A stretch of 64,000 nucleotides of DNA, from assembly GCA_030674155.1 (NCBI GenBank), contig CM060325.1, forward strand, positions 20,768,660 to 20,832,659. Direction: 5' to 3'. This document shows, piece by piece, positions 43,050-55,600 of this stretch (the stretch's first letter is position 1; every line of letters begins with the position of its first letter). The notes under the pieces are model-generated. The model did no database searches. It was given only the letters and a program-made list of their open reading frames with translations, and was not told where the DNA came from. A program made the position numbers and the translations under genes. The DNA comes from Stramonita haemastoma. Its lineage: Eukaryota; Mollusca; Gastropoda; Neogastropoda; Muricidae.

Positions 43050-45047
43050 TCACATTTTCCGTTTCTGGTCTAGAAGCTCGCACAGCCTGGCCAGCACACA
43101 CTTGATCATGTCAAAAGTGGTGAGGGCCGAACTCATGACGTTGACCCGCTGCTCGTGAGTCATGGAGGGCAAGGTCATTCCCGCCACGCTGACGGCGGCC
43201 TCTATGTCCTGATGCGTCTTGGCGCTGCCCTTGCGATTGTGGGTCAGGCTGTTCAGCTCCAGCTGGTAATGACCCACGGACATGTCCAGCCCCGTCTGCA
43301 GTTTGGCCAGGTAGTCCTTCTCCAGCCACGACCACATGTCCCAGATACCTGTCTGGTTGCTGTGCCGAGAGTCCCTCACGACCAGGTACCGCAGCAGGTT
43401 CAAGGTGGCCATGATGAGGTCCGATTCCTCCAACAGGTCTGTGGCCGCTCCGTCTGACAGGCGTGTGGCCAGAGTCAGCAGCTGCCGCAGCTTCTCATGG
43501 AAGAAGCATTTTGGCAGCTCCGTTTCATCACTAGCCCCGACACTGTTTTTGGATTTCGCATCGCCGATCGATTCCTGGGTGGGAGGGGTACTGTTCTCTG
43601 CCCCAGTCTGGCTGTTCTTTAGGGCTGTGTCAATCTCGTTCTTTAACATGCCCACCACAACTGCTTTCAATCCTGCATGTTCACACGAGGCTAAAATAGA
43701 ATTCATCAGCTGGTATCTTCCTGAACACGTGAGGCTGGTGAAGAACGTTCTGAACACGGACAATGAAGAAAAGCGCAGTTCACGAATTGGGCAGGACCTC
43801 ATGACCGTGATCAAGGCATTGATGATAGGCATCACGTTCTCATCATCCAGAAAATCGGTGTCCAGGGAAAAGAGAGGAATACTGTCCAGATGGAAAGAAA
43901 GAAGGGAGAGACCTTTGTAGACAATGGTGTGAGCAGGGTTGGTGAGCAAGAGGTGGACATAGGGCAGGGAGGCGCAGAGGAGATGTTCGGCGCTGATCAC
44001 AGCAGGCCAGCACTGCTGCCCTTGACTCTCCACCTCTATCAGGTACAACATGCACGCGGCAGACATTTTGGACAACTCCTCCTCCTTCCCCTCCTCGCTC
44101 TGCTCCCCAACCCCCAACACCCGACGCTCGTTCTCGCGATTCTCTTCATCCATGTCCGCATCTTCAACGTCAGCAGCGCTTGGGGAACTTTCTTTGGTTC
44201 GGGGCACATCTGTGAAGGTTGTGTTCCCCTCTCTAGGGTTTTGTATCAACAGCCGATAAAAGTTCTTTTCCACCATGGTAAGGCACTTGACCACGTTCTC
44301 CGCAATCTCCCGACTGTACGTCTTAGGGGAGGGCTCTTTAGCGTTGAACCTCAGGTCCAGGAAGGACAGAGGGTGCTTCAGCAACTGAAGGAGATGCTTC
44401 TTCAGAACTCGAACTTCCCACTGCCGGCCGCTCCCAACCTCCTCACCACTTCCCCCTCCCTCAAGGAAGGGCTGCATGAAGTCTAAGAAAGCCGGCACCA
44501 CGTTCAGAAAGCGGCTCACGGTTTCATCGCTCTCCAGGAGCTTGATCTCCTCCCCCTCCAGGTCCCAGTTCTGGGGGGCAGGGATGCCTTCCAGGTGACA
44601 GCTGAGGGTGTCCAGGGCCAGCTCCAGGGACCGGCCCCGCTTCACGGGTAACTGCAGCAAGGCGTTCTGCAGGCAGGGCAGGAGGGTGACGAAGTGAGCG
44701 TCGTCGTGGAACCCTTCCAGCTGCTCCAGCAGCGCCAGCACCATCTCCTTGGGTTTGCCATGGCGGGAGAAGTAGGTGAGACACCGGCGCACCGTGGTGA
44801 AGAACTGGGGCTTTTCCTCCAGGCTTTGGGTGGTCAGGCAGGGCGCCAGGAGCGTCGTCAGCTCCCAGAACTGCTCGGGGTCCGGAAGGTGCTGTTCCAG
44901 GATGTGGGCCTGAAGGGTTCTCCAGTCCTCTGCCGTGACACTCTCTGCGATGCGGCCCATCAGCTCGTACTTGTCTGTGACCGGGGGTATTGCCAGGTCC
45001 GACTCGGTGTATTCCATGGCGCTGTGGATTTGTTGCAGAAGGGACAT
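43050..45047 (-). CDS. GLMN: Glomulin, intronless ORF of 665 codons
   Basis: Single uninterrupted frame from ATG (45045-45047) to stop at 43050. The C-terminal third matches glomulin (FAP68) closely as I remember the family: AATDLLEESDLIMATLNLLR, YLVVRDSRHSNQTGIWD, LQTGLDMSVGHYQLEL, VAGMTLPSMTHEQRVNVM and SSALTTFDMIKCVLARLCEL. A central CPIRELRFSSLSVFRTFFTS and N-terminal YFSRHGKPKEMVLALLEQLE also fit. The protein is all-helical HEAT-like. Vertebrate glomulin is about 594 residues; the extra length here includes an acidic insert around residues 285-330 (MDEENRENE, EEGKEEE). Known role: binds RBX1 and blocks E2 recruitment by cullin-RING ligases. Vertebrate GLMN has many introns, so the lack of any here is notable (retrogene or intron loss). 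Confidence 0.92.
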   Translation of the reverse strand: MSLLQQIHSAMEYTESDLAIPPVTDKYELMGRIAESVTAEDWRTLQAHILEQHLPDPEQFWELTTLLAPCLTTQSLEEKPQFFTTVRRCLTYFSRHGKPKEMVLALLEQLEGFHDDAHFVTLLPCLQNALLQLPVKRGRSLELALDTLSCHLEGIPAPQNWDLEGEEIKLLESDETVSRFLNVVPAFLDFMQPFLEGGGSGEEVGSGRQWEVRVLKKHLLQLLKHPLSFLDLRFNAKEPSPKTYSREIAENVVKCLTMVEKNFYRLLIQNPREGNTTFTDVPRTKESSPSAADVEDADMDEENRENERRVLGVGEQSEEGKEEELSKMSAACMLYLIEVESQGQQCWPAVISAEHLLCASLPYVHLLLTNPAHTIVYKGLSLLSFHLDSIPLFSLDTDFLDDENVMPIINALITVMRSCPIRELRFSSLSVFRTFFTSLTCSGRYQLMNSILASCEHAGLKAVVVGMLKNEIDTALKNSQTGAENSTPPTQESIGDAKSKNSVGASDETELPKCFFHEKLRQLLTLATRLSDGAATDLLEESDLIMATLNLLRYLVVRDSRHSNQTGIWDMWSWLEKDYLAKLQTGLDMSVGHYQLELNSLTHNRKGSAKTHQDIEAAVSVAGMTLPSMTHEQRVNVMSSALTTFDMIKCVLARLCELLDQKRKM

Positions 45048-45374
45048 GTTTTGTCTTTGGTGAAGTTGCGCGTGACTGATCGAAAAAAAAGGGATGGCGA
45101 TGTTTCTGGCAGTTGCTGTCTTGTCTGAAGTACGGCTTCAGGTCAGGATGTGAGGATAGGGGTCAGAGATCTGACTTCTGATCTGACCTCTGTTACAATA
45201 ACAGGCAGGGCATCTGTTCAGGCATCTGTAACATTAAAACACCAACCTTTGTGTAAAAAGGTAACATATTATGTTAAATGCAGAAAGTATACAATTTCTG
45301 ATTTTAATTCAGACTCAGTGTAATCAATAAATTTCAAGTCTGCAATCATTACCATATCATATCATATCATATAT

Positions 45375-45557
<183 letters not shown>

Positions 45558-45730
45558 AGACAGAGATAATTTTGGGGGGGAGGGTGGAGGGTGAATTTTG
45601 TTTTGGGTACTTCAACCCAACACCAGCAACACTAAGAATATTTTTAGGAAATATAAACAATTTTCAGTGGTACTGGTAGTGTGAGTGTGAGTGTGTGTGT
45701 GTGTGTGTGTCACTGTGTGTGTATACATGT

Positions 45731-45792
<62 letters not shown>

Positions 45793-45835
45793 CTGCAGTA
45801 GTTTGAGTCACTGCTGATTTTTCAACATAAAATTT

Positions 45836-46230
45836 GGGCTGCTCTCCCCAGGGAGAGCATGTCAACAGAAGAGCAGCACCACCCATTATTTTTATTTCTT
45901 TTCCTGTCTGAAGGTCCTGAGTGCAACACCCATGTAGCACATGTAAAGGAACCCATGGCAAGAAGACAGTTGTCAATGAAAAACCTGTAGAAAAAGCTGT
46001 ACTTCCAGTGATAAGGATTAACAAATACTGAATGGTGAACACACATGCACTGTACAAGGACCTTGGTTTGTTTCATCTGAAAGACTAGCAGCCACACCAC
46101 CAGTCACTGTTTGGTGGATGGGGGAAAGTTTTGGGCACACACGTGGATTGAATCTGGACCTGGATTGTACCCGGACTTTTCAGTTCCTAGGCAGGTGTGT
46201 TATCTCTACTAGATCACTGATCAATAAATT
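45836..46230 (-). mobile_element. SINE family D, tRNA-like head on the right
   Basis: Minus strand begins CAGTGATCTAGTAGAGATAA with a B-box-like GGTCCAGATTCAATCC, then a body whose plus-strand form includes ATGTAAAGGAACCCATGGCA and AAACCTGTAGAAAAAGCTGT. A body-only copy lies at 50663-50775. Confidence 0.65.
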
Positions 46231-46289
46231 CCAGACTCTTGTGTGCACTGGCGTGTGTGTGTATGTGTGTGTACACGTGTGAGTGTGTA

Positions 46290-46358
<69 letters not shown>

Positions 46359-47022
46359 TGTGCGTGTGTTGTGTGACTTGGTTTAGATTTTATGTTATTT
46401 GTTTTCCTTTCCAAACGTTGAGAATATTCCTTTATTAGTTGTAAGTTAATTTCGACTAGGGCCTAGTGTTTATCAGTATCAGCAGAGCAATTTAGTTTCT
46501 TTTCGTTGGGAAGAAAACCGAGGAGATGGGGGAGAAAACATAAATATCAATAAAACCTACCTAAAAATGACTGGCATATACGTTAAAAACAAACTGACAA
46601 ACAAAATTCTTACGTAAATGTGCAGCCAGCAGCCGGCTTCATTTACTTTTGTTTCGGTGATGTCCCTCGTCTCGGAAGCCTCAGCGGCAAACAACTCGAA
46701 ACAAGTTATAGGCCTATTTACCTTTTTTTTTATCATCTGCCTGCAGATATTTGTATTTATTAGTTTACTTTAGTTTTTGTTATTTGTTCTGTAAAATTTT
46801 CTCTTTTATTGTTGATCTTATTAGTTTTTTCCCCAACATGCTCAGAAAACATAGAGGCGAGGCTAACAAGACTAACATATCCGGTGCATGATTTCCTGTT
46901 AGGTCTTTTTTGAGTCTTAGCGTTGTGTGTAGGTGTATGCAAGCAAGCAAGTAAGAATAATATTGTTTCTGCTTTAGTGATAGCAGTGAAAGGAGAAAAT
47001 TGTTTAATTCAACGTGTTCATT

Positions 47023-47115
47023 ATGGCGGACATTCAGAATGGTTCAGATGTAGTTCTTAATGAATCAAATCCTGCTGGGGACGTCTCAACAGAAGATAAT
47101 GGCGTCGATGATCCG
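47023..47115 (+). CDS. PABPN1: PABPN1 exon 1
   Basis: ATG in TTATGGCGG context; 31 codons ending GATGATCCG/GTAATG, phase 0. Confidence 0.85.
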
Positions 47116-50100
47116 GTAATGTATAATTTTGATCAAACTTTTCTTTGTAATCACATTGTAACATTATTTAAAGGTTCACAGTCTTCATAAGGATTGCCAA
47201 CAAAATATTTACCTTAAGGCTAGTTATATCCCCCCAAATTTCAGTCTGATTGCTGTGATTCGGGTCATTGTGACCGAGGGCAGTGTCACCGGCTTCGTCA
47301 TTCATAGGCCTAGGCTAGTTTATAATGCTTCATCTAGCCTAACTAGATAAGTACTGAAGGCCTAGCTATCTGATACTTTTTCTCCTTTCAGGTCTATAGC
47401 CTAAGGGTATTGTATTGCCATGGTGCTCACATTTTCTATTCATATCATCATAATGATGATAATATAGTGTGCATGTTGCTTACTGGACATGTTTGAAAAG
47501 AAGAAAGCAAAAAATAAATTTTTTATTAAAAACAATCTCATCTGTACAGTTCAGAATATAGATTATAGTTGAAACCTAAATTTTTATTAAAAACAATCTC
47601 ATCTGTACAGTTCAGAATATAGATTATAGTTGAAACCTGCCACTGTAGAAAAACAATGTATAAAAATATTTAGCAAAAACAAAGACCATGCCATGGACAG
47701 CATTTCAAAGCACATTATCATGATTATGGCTTGGTGGCTTTGTTTTAAGTGTACAGTATACTGTATCGGCTAGCTTTTGCAACAAAAACATTGATTCAGT
47801 GATGTAATTATCATTTCTGCCTTTACCATGATTTAGCCTGGATACTTATTCATGTATTGCATTATATATTCAGGGTTCGCGATAACCGGTAATTGTCGGT
47901 ATTTTACCGATTGTAAACAGGGAATACGAAAATTTTCGAAGCAGCCGGTACCCTACCGGATTCTGTTTGCCTGTGAACGATTAGAATTTCCGTCTCAAAA
48001 AAAAAAAGTCTGAAGTGACATTTCTGACAGTCCTGTCATGCGCCTGTACTATGCTTAGGCACCTACCCTTCTACCACCATACCACCCCATTCCGACGAAC
48101 TCTTTGGCGCCAGCATGATTAGCCTAGCACGCAGAACAGCAAGCTTTACTGTGAAAGAATAGAGCTTCGTGCTCTTTCACATGACAGTAATTGCCATCAC
48201 TATGGTATGGTGGCCTTTGTATTTATAATGTTATTCAGTATACTGTAATCAGGATAATTTTGGAAAAAGACTTGATTTGTGTAATACATCCCATTCTGCT
48301 ATGCATGTTTATGATAAATTATTTCATGATAATTGCTATTAGATAATACAGGGTCGCGATAACGGTAATTGTCGGTATTTTACCGATTGTAAACAGGAAT
48401 AACCGAAAATTTTCGAAAGCAGCCAGGGTACCTAGCATACCGATTCGTTTGCCTGTACCGATTAGATTTCCGTCTCAAAAAAAAATCTGAAGTGACATTT
48501 CTGACAGTCTGTCAGCGCCTGAACTATTCTGCTCTTCTACCTTCCACGAACATCTTTGGCGCCAGCATCATTAGCCCAGCACGCAGAACAGCAAGCTTTA
48601 CTGTGAAAGAATAGCATTCGCGCTCTTCTCGCATACCCGCAACTTCCATTCACTAATGAGTAAATGTGGTAGATTATTTAATTCTTTATTCTTCTAATCT
48701 TTATATCGAGATAATGGAATAAGCACTCCTGTGTTTTTAAATCCAGGGCCCCTGTGTATCAGTTTTGTAATTATGTCATCTGTTCCAGTGCACACTGGCT
48801 CTCTTACGAAAAGCGAAGTAGGTCATGACTATGAATTTGCGGTTGCTTTAGAGAGAAGAGTGCGAAATAATCTAAATTTAACAAAGATCTAGATGAGCGC
48901 TAAGCATAGAAACAAGAAGAAGAATATAAGTTCACACGAATGATGTCCTGCTAAACGACAGACTAGAACAGACAGTGGCACAGGCGCTAGAAAAAAAATC
49001 CTATTTCCGTGGTGCTTCGTGCCCAAGAAGCGATGCAGCAGCACGGCAGTCAAGTCTGAGAATTTGCGTCAATTTTAGATTTAGTTTTGCTGCCGAACAA
49101 TCCCCTCTCTCCCCCACCCCTCATTGAAATAGTTTCGTTTGTCACAGTATCGTACCGGATTTAATTTTCTGGGACCGACTTGGGAGTTGGTAAGAATATC
49201 TCTGAAATGGCAACTTGCTAGTACCGTTTATAAAAAATCCTAGCGCGAACCTGTATATATACATGTATAGACTCTAGTCATAGTTTGTGAATAGGTAAGA
49301 AGTTATTGACAAATTTATAATATGAGTTCATAAATTGAGTTAGAGGGTTTTTTTTTTTTTTAAAAGAGCCAACATTTGTTTTCCTAACTACAGCCCAGGC
49401 AAAACAAGTCATCACTAACTCTAACTAGTATTCATGAAATGCATACATCCAAGTGGCTTGAGATCTCAAGTTAACCCAATGTTCTGAATAGGTTCTATCT
49501 CACTGAAAGGTCACATGTGTGTTAATAATTTGAATGCAAGCATTTTGTTTTTGTTTGCTTTACAAGATTTACTATTTAGTGCTCTAATAACTTCATATAC
49601 TATCAAATGTTATAAGTAGTACTTGTAATAATATCACTTCCAGTTCTTCAGGTTGCTGCATATCATGTGTTGGACTTGGAGTATGCTCTAATTATTTAAC
49701 TTTTTTGCTCACTTAGTCTTTAGAAATCCATGACTATCATGGTTAGCTTATTTTTCGGTTACATAAGAAAAAATGAAATAATATTCAAATATTCAAGGCA
49801 TTTACATGTCAGGAACTGGAAGCTATCAAGGCCAGAGTGCGAGAAATGGAGGCAGAAGCAGAGAAGCTGAAGGAGATGCAGACCGAAGTTGAAAAGCAGA
49901 TGAATCTCAGCTCACCAAAGGCAGCAACCACAACTAGTGAGTTTGCAATTGTAATCGATGTTGTTCAAATTCTTAATTCTGTATTTTACATCCATGTGGA
50001 TAGGCTTGTTTTTAAGTTTAATCGGTGTTCCCCCCCACCCCCACCCCCATTCCCTTTCTTAGCAATAGCATGTTAAAGTGTTGTCTGTGTCATATGTGTG

Positions 50101-52502
50101 AAAGCCAAATAAATGTGAATGCAAACTTGTAGTTGACCATGAGCACACACAATTAAAATTTTTAAATTATATGCAGGTAATATTACTAGATTCAGTAGAA
50201 AACCTATCTGTGCAGCCATGTTAGCTAAAGTGCATAGTAGTAAAGTATCTGATGTCAGTGTGTCGAATCAACTTCATGCCAGTCACTAGTGTAGTAGTGA
50301 GTTATGTTAGAATTCTGTTTGAAATAAATTCAAAGTTAATAGAAATACTTCAGTAGCTTAGTTGCATATTATGATCAATAGATGTACATACCTGTCTTAG
50401 TGAGTCCTGTTTACCATGCATACACAAAGACCTCAGGCTGGTGGTAGATGATATCAATATTTACTTCAGGGTTTTTTGTTTGTTTGTTGTTGTTTTTTAA
50501 CTTAAAAAAAATAAATAAAGACTAAATTTAGTAACTGCTGTTTCCTGACTGGTGCAGCATTTGAACATCACTGTTTTACAAGATGATTAAGTAACCAAAT
50601 TCAGAAAATTGTATTTAAACGTCAAGTGTAATAGATACCAATTTAGTAATTAATATGATTTTGTGTGTATGTAAAAGAACCCACAGCAACAAGGGGTTGT
50701 CCCTGGCAAAATTCTGTAGAAAAAAGCCACTCTGATTGGGAAACATATAGTGATATATAAACAGTTGCAGACAAGAAAAAGAAAAAAAAAAAAGTCATAT
50801 GATTGGAAAAGAAATTAAGCCTGTGTGCCTATTTTTTTTCATAATGGTTTTTAATTTTTCTTTACAGCATCATTCCCAAGTCAGGAAGAAAAGATTGAAG
50901 CTGATGCCAGATCAATTTATGTGGGAAATGTGAGTATTTTTTTTTATGTGAAGAAGAAACCTGATGTTAACTTGTTTCAATACATATTTCTTTGTTTCCA
51001 AGTTTTGTTTTGTTTTGGGTGTTTGTTTTTTGGTTGTTGTTTTTTTTTTTTGAGGGGGGGGGAGGTTTGTGGTTGGTTTTGTTTTCTTTTAAATATAAAT
51101 GTTGGTAAAGGCAAAAAGGTAAAGGTGTCCCATAAACTATGTGGTCATAGTTAAGCGAGGCATCACAGGGTTCGCGATAACCGGTAATTGTCGGTATTTT
51201 ACCGATTGTAAACAGGGAATACCGAAAATTTTTGAAGCAGCCGGTACTGCGTACCGATTCTGTTTGCCTGTGACCAATTAGATTTCCGTCTCAAAAAAAA
51301 AAGTCTGAAGTGACATTTTCTGACAGTCTGTCATGCGCCTGTACAGTGCTTACGCACCTACCCCTTCCCACCCCTTCCGACGAACATCCTTGGCGCCAGC
51401 CTGATTAGCCAAGCACGCAGAACAGCAAGCTTTACTGTGAAAGAATAGAGCTTCGCGCTCTTCTCGGCATGACAGTAACTTCCATTCACAATGAGTAAAT
51501 GGGGCCTAGATTTATTTATTCTTTTCATCTTTTATATCGAGGATAATGGAATAAGCACTCCTGTGCTTTTTTACATCCAGTCCCCATGTGTATGCAGTTT
51601 TGTAAATGTCATCTGGTCCCACCGGCACACGATGGCCTGCTCTTACGAAAAGCGAAAAGCGGAGGGTCTTTGACTATGAATTTGCGCGTTGCCTTGAGAG
51701 AGAAGAGTCGAAAACTAATTTTAAATTGAACGAAAGATCTAGATGAGCGCTAAGCATAGAAACAAGAAAGAAGAATATAAGTCTCACGAATGATGCCATG
51801 CAAAACAACAGACTGACACAGACAGTGACACAGGCGCTAGAAAAAAAATCCTATTTCCTGCGTGGCTTCATGCCCAAGAAGCGAGTGGCAGCAGCACGAC
51901 AGTCAAAAACTGAGAGATTTGCGTTCAATTTAGATTTAGTTTTTGCTGCCGAACAATCCCCCCCCCCCCCCCCCCCCCCCCCTCCCCACTCCCTCACTGA
52001 ATAGTTTCGTTTTGTTCACAGTACGTACCGGATTTTATTTTCTGGGGACCGATTTTGGGGGAGTTGGTCAAAATATATCTGAAATGGCAACTCGCAGTAC
52101 CGGTTTTAAAAAATCCTAGCGCGAACCCTGCATCAGAGACCTCAGCTTCTCTAGGGGCCAGCATATTGAGTGCAGCGCCCATCTCCTCTTCCTAGCTGCT
52201 TTACCTTCCCTGGCCCTAAAGAGGGCAGATACCCATTTACAGCGGGGTGAACTTGGAGGTCTGCACTGAAGCCAAGGTGCGCAAACGGTCACCCATCCAG
52301 CTGGTAACCACGTTCAGTGCTGCTTAACTTTGACTTGGGGGATGCGAGTGCTCTGACCACTTGGCTATCCCACCCCCATATAAATCTTGGAGAAATTTTA
52401 TTTCACATTATTTGATTGGATAGATAATGGTTGGAGTTTGTTGTTGTGGGGGGGGGGGGGGGGGGGGGGGGGTGGGGAGATTATACCTGTCTAGAGGTTG
52501 TG

Positions 52503-52600
<98 letters not shown>

Positions 52601-55600
52601 CCTCTCTCTCTCCCCCCCTTTCCTTTCGCTCCCCCCCCCCCCCCCCCACACACACAGATGACAAAATTGCATTCACATGGGGACTAGATGGGGAAAAAAA
52701 AGCACCTTAATGCTTATTGAAGTTATTCCATTATCCTTGATAGAAAAGAAAGAAAGAAAACATACGCACGCACGCATGCATGCACGCACACATACATACA
52801 CACACATAGAAAGGGAATGGTTACAGATAGAAAAATATATAAAACTACGGACAGGAAAATGCAAACATGCTCATGCACACATAATTATGAAAAAGAGAGG
52901 GGGGGGGGGGGTAACCATACATGCACAGGCCCATATATCTCTTAGTGTGGAAAGAACTACCATGGGTGATATCACACCTATACCATATGGTGTGCAGTTA
53001 TTCTTTACAAGAGAGGGTGTCCTCTCACCCATGATGTACTGAGCACATTTGTGGGACTGTTCTGCCATTCTTTAATAAGCCTGGGTGGCTATAGGCCCAT
53101 GATGTCTGATGTGTTCTTTGGAAATGTGGGTACGCTCACACCCAGGGTGTACTGAACACTCTTTGTTTATTTAGTTGTTTCTTTGTAAAACAATGTCTAG
53201 TAGACAGATATTCACTGACAATTTAATGAAATGTCAGAGATGCAGCATTAATATCTTTTTGAGTTACAGTGTAAAATGTAGGAGTGTGGGTGATTTCACA
53301 CCCATGGCATTCAGGAAAGTTAATTAATTACAATTGTAACATTATGTGTGTATATATTACTGGGTTTTAAGATATTTGCATTTTTTGTAACAATAATGCA
53401 TGTTGACAGCATTTTATTTGTCTCCTTCCGTCTCTATCAGTTTATGTAGTGCATGTTGATGACCATTTGGTTGGACTGTGTAGTATTATGATCAAAAGAC
53501 AATAATAGTTAAAATGGTCAAAGGACATTTTGTATAATCAGTAACAAAGTTTTTATCTTGAAGGACATGTACAAACGAATAACCACCTCATCTGATGTTC
53601 ATGTTGTACTTGCCATCTGAATATTTTTCATTAATATTATTGGTCTCACTGTCTGTCAGTGGCTTCAAGTATTCCTGCCTTTCATATAGGGTATTGACCA
53701 TAATTTTTATCTTGACAAGTCTTTTCAGTGTTGGGTTAGTAGAACAGAAAGATTGCAATGCTTGATGTAGTAGAACAGCATTCTTTTGTTAAGAAAAAGA
53801 AGTGGTTTTTCTTTTTATTTCATTTCCATGGTTTTTGGGGTTGTTTTTTTTTGGGGGAGGGGGGGGGGGGGTTGGTGTGTGTGTGTGTGTGGGGGGGGGG
53901 GTCCAGGAGGAGGTTAAAGGTGATGACATGAACTGTACTTTGTAAGTTTATGCAAACTTGTGTTATCTTGTTTGTCTGCAGGTTGATTATGGTGCTACAG
54001 CAGAAGAAGTAGAGCAGCATTTTCATGGCTGTGGTTCTGTCAACAGAGTCACCATCTTGTGTGATAAATTCACAGGACATCCCAAAGGGTCAGTTGCCCC
54101 AGTATTTTTTCCAGTCTGTTATGCATATAATTGCAGTACTTTTATTTTGCATATAAATGCAGTACTTTCATAGAGTAACACATCAGAATTTTGTTTTCTT
54201 TTAGAAAACTGTACATGGCCATGCAAATATACTTTATGAAATGAGTTTCATCTGGTGTATGCTTTTTTTTAAACGTTTTGAAAAATTGTGGGTACTTTTT
54301 GTGTCTTACTGTCATTGATGCTTATCTAGTGTATCTGAAGAGCTGATAGAGGCTTTAGAAAGTTATTAGGTAGCGGCAGCCCCCGGCATATCCCGTCATC
54401 ACAGCTGAAAAATGGCCGTTTTTCGATCTTTTCACTTCTTTATTACTCTGCTTCTGTTGTACTGATTAAATTTTTTTATATATCAAAATAAAGTTCGATC
54501 TTTTCTCTTTTGATTGAGTGCATTTTTATTTCTGTGACTGATCTGAGATGAATACGCGAAGTGCGTGAATGAGGTGTGTGTTCCGCTAAAAAACGCTGCG
54601 CGGCCGCCATTTTCACGAACACGGACAAAGCTTCAAAAAGACATGCCCACTTTAAGTTCCCCGAGCATTCGCGATAAACAATCAACTGTGCTATATCAGG
54701 TATCACTGTGTTCAGTATTTATGCTACAATACTGAAATGGGTAAACAATTATTGATTTATGGATAGTTTTTGCAAAAAATTCCATTTTTTTGCGGCACAC
54801 AATCTTCGTCGGCAAGTTCTAAAGAACCTGTAGCTTAAAATAGTCAACACTACAGGCGAAAATCAAACAAGACCACCTATTGGTTCTAATTTGTAAATGG
54901 GTTAATGTATTCATGGGCTGTCCTACATAAGCAAACCAACCAAAACAAAGTTTTCAAATCTTGGAAAGATCAGAAACATGGAGGCAAGAACGAACGATCG
55001 CTGCGAAACGATCATGTCGAAAATCGACGATTTTCTCGATTTACTGGGTAGATATGATAAATTTGTGATTGTAGATCATTAATGTTATTGTTTATTTAGA
55101 CACAAGTCGCGTAGTTTGAAAAAAATTTCATTAGATCATTAAAAACGAAGACTTTGAAAAGGGTAGATACGATCATCTTCGACAATCGGTCATGCGCAAA
55201 CCGGAAAGAAGAAAACGTGTCCGATTTCCTTGGATATTTTCACGAAATTACTTCTTAAATTTATGGTGCTTATAAAATCAGATATTTTGAACATACTTAT
55301 ATTCAGACTTTTTTTTTTTTAAGGTCGTATAGTGAAATAGGTGTGTTATTGTACGTTTTATTGAGTGACCGGTCTAACCAAGAGGAGGTAATCCCGAGAT
55401 CGCGATTCACTTCTTCGTGAAACAAACGTCAGTCGTTGCTTCTGTTTTGGGGGGATTTATTAGAACCAGTTTAGGTCACGGTTTCATTTATGATTGATGA
55501 ATTAAAAGTTTAAGTTTGTTACAGTTTTCATTTTTGTTTTTTTGTTTGTTTTCTTTTGGGGGGGGGGGGGCTGCACGACTTGGAATATTTTATGCAGCCT

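Larger units (their letters stand above)
47116..49812. other. PABPN1 intron 1
   Basis: GT-AG. Contains a 64-bp tandem duplication (47514-47638), a partial TIR element (47871-48190), a second near-complete copy (48349-49253), and otherwise AT-rich DNA. Confidence 0.75.
50930..53981. other. PABPN1 intron 3
   Basis: Contains SINE B (51112-52377) with the 965-bp TIR element inside it, G and CT homopolymer/microsatellite blocks (52448-52640), a SINE A tail (52658-52756), about 1 kb of AT-rich sequence with no identified element, and a G/T-rich run (53835-53900). Confidence 0.75.

Noticed and set aside
43336..44486. Plus-strand frames of 194 and 198 codons
   Set aside because: Antisense shadows of the glomulin ORF, without conserved motifs.
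47871..49253. One long TIR element with a shared target duplication
   Set aside because: The left flank (ATATATT) and right flank (TATATATA) are both simple AT repeats, so an apparent duplication is not informative; annotated as two separate copies.
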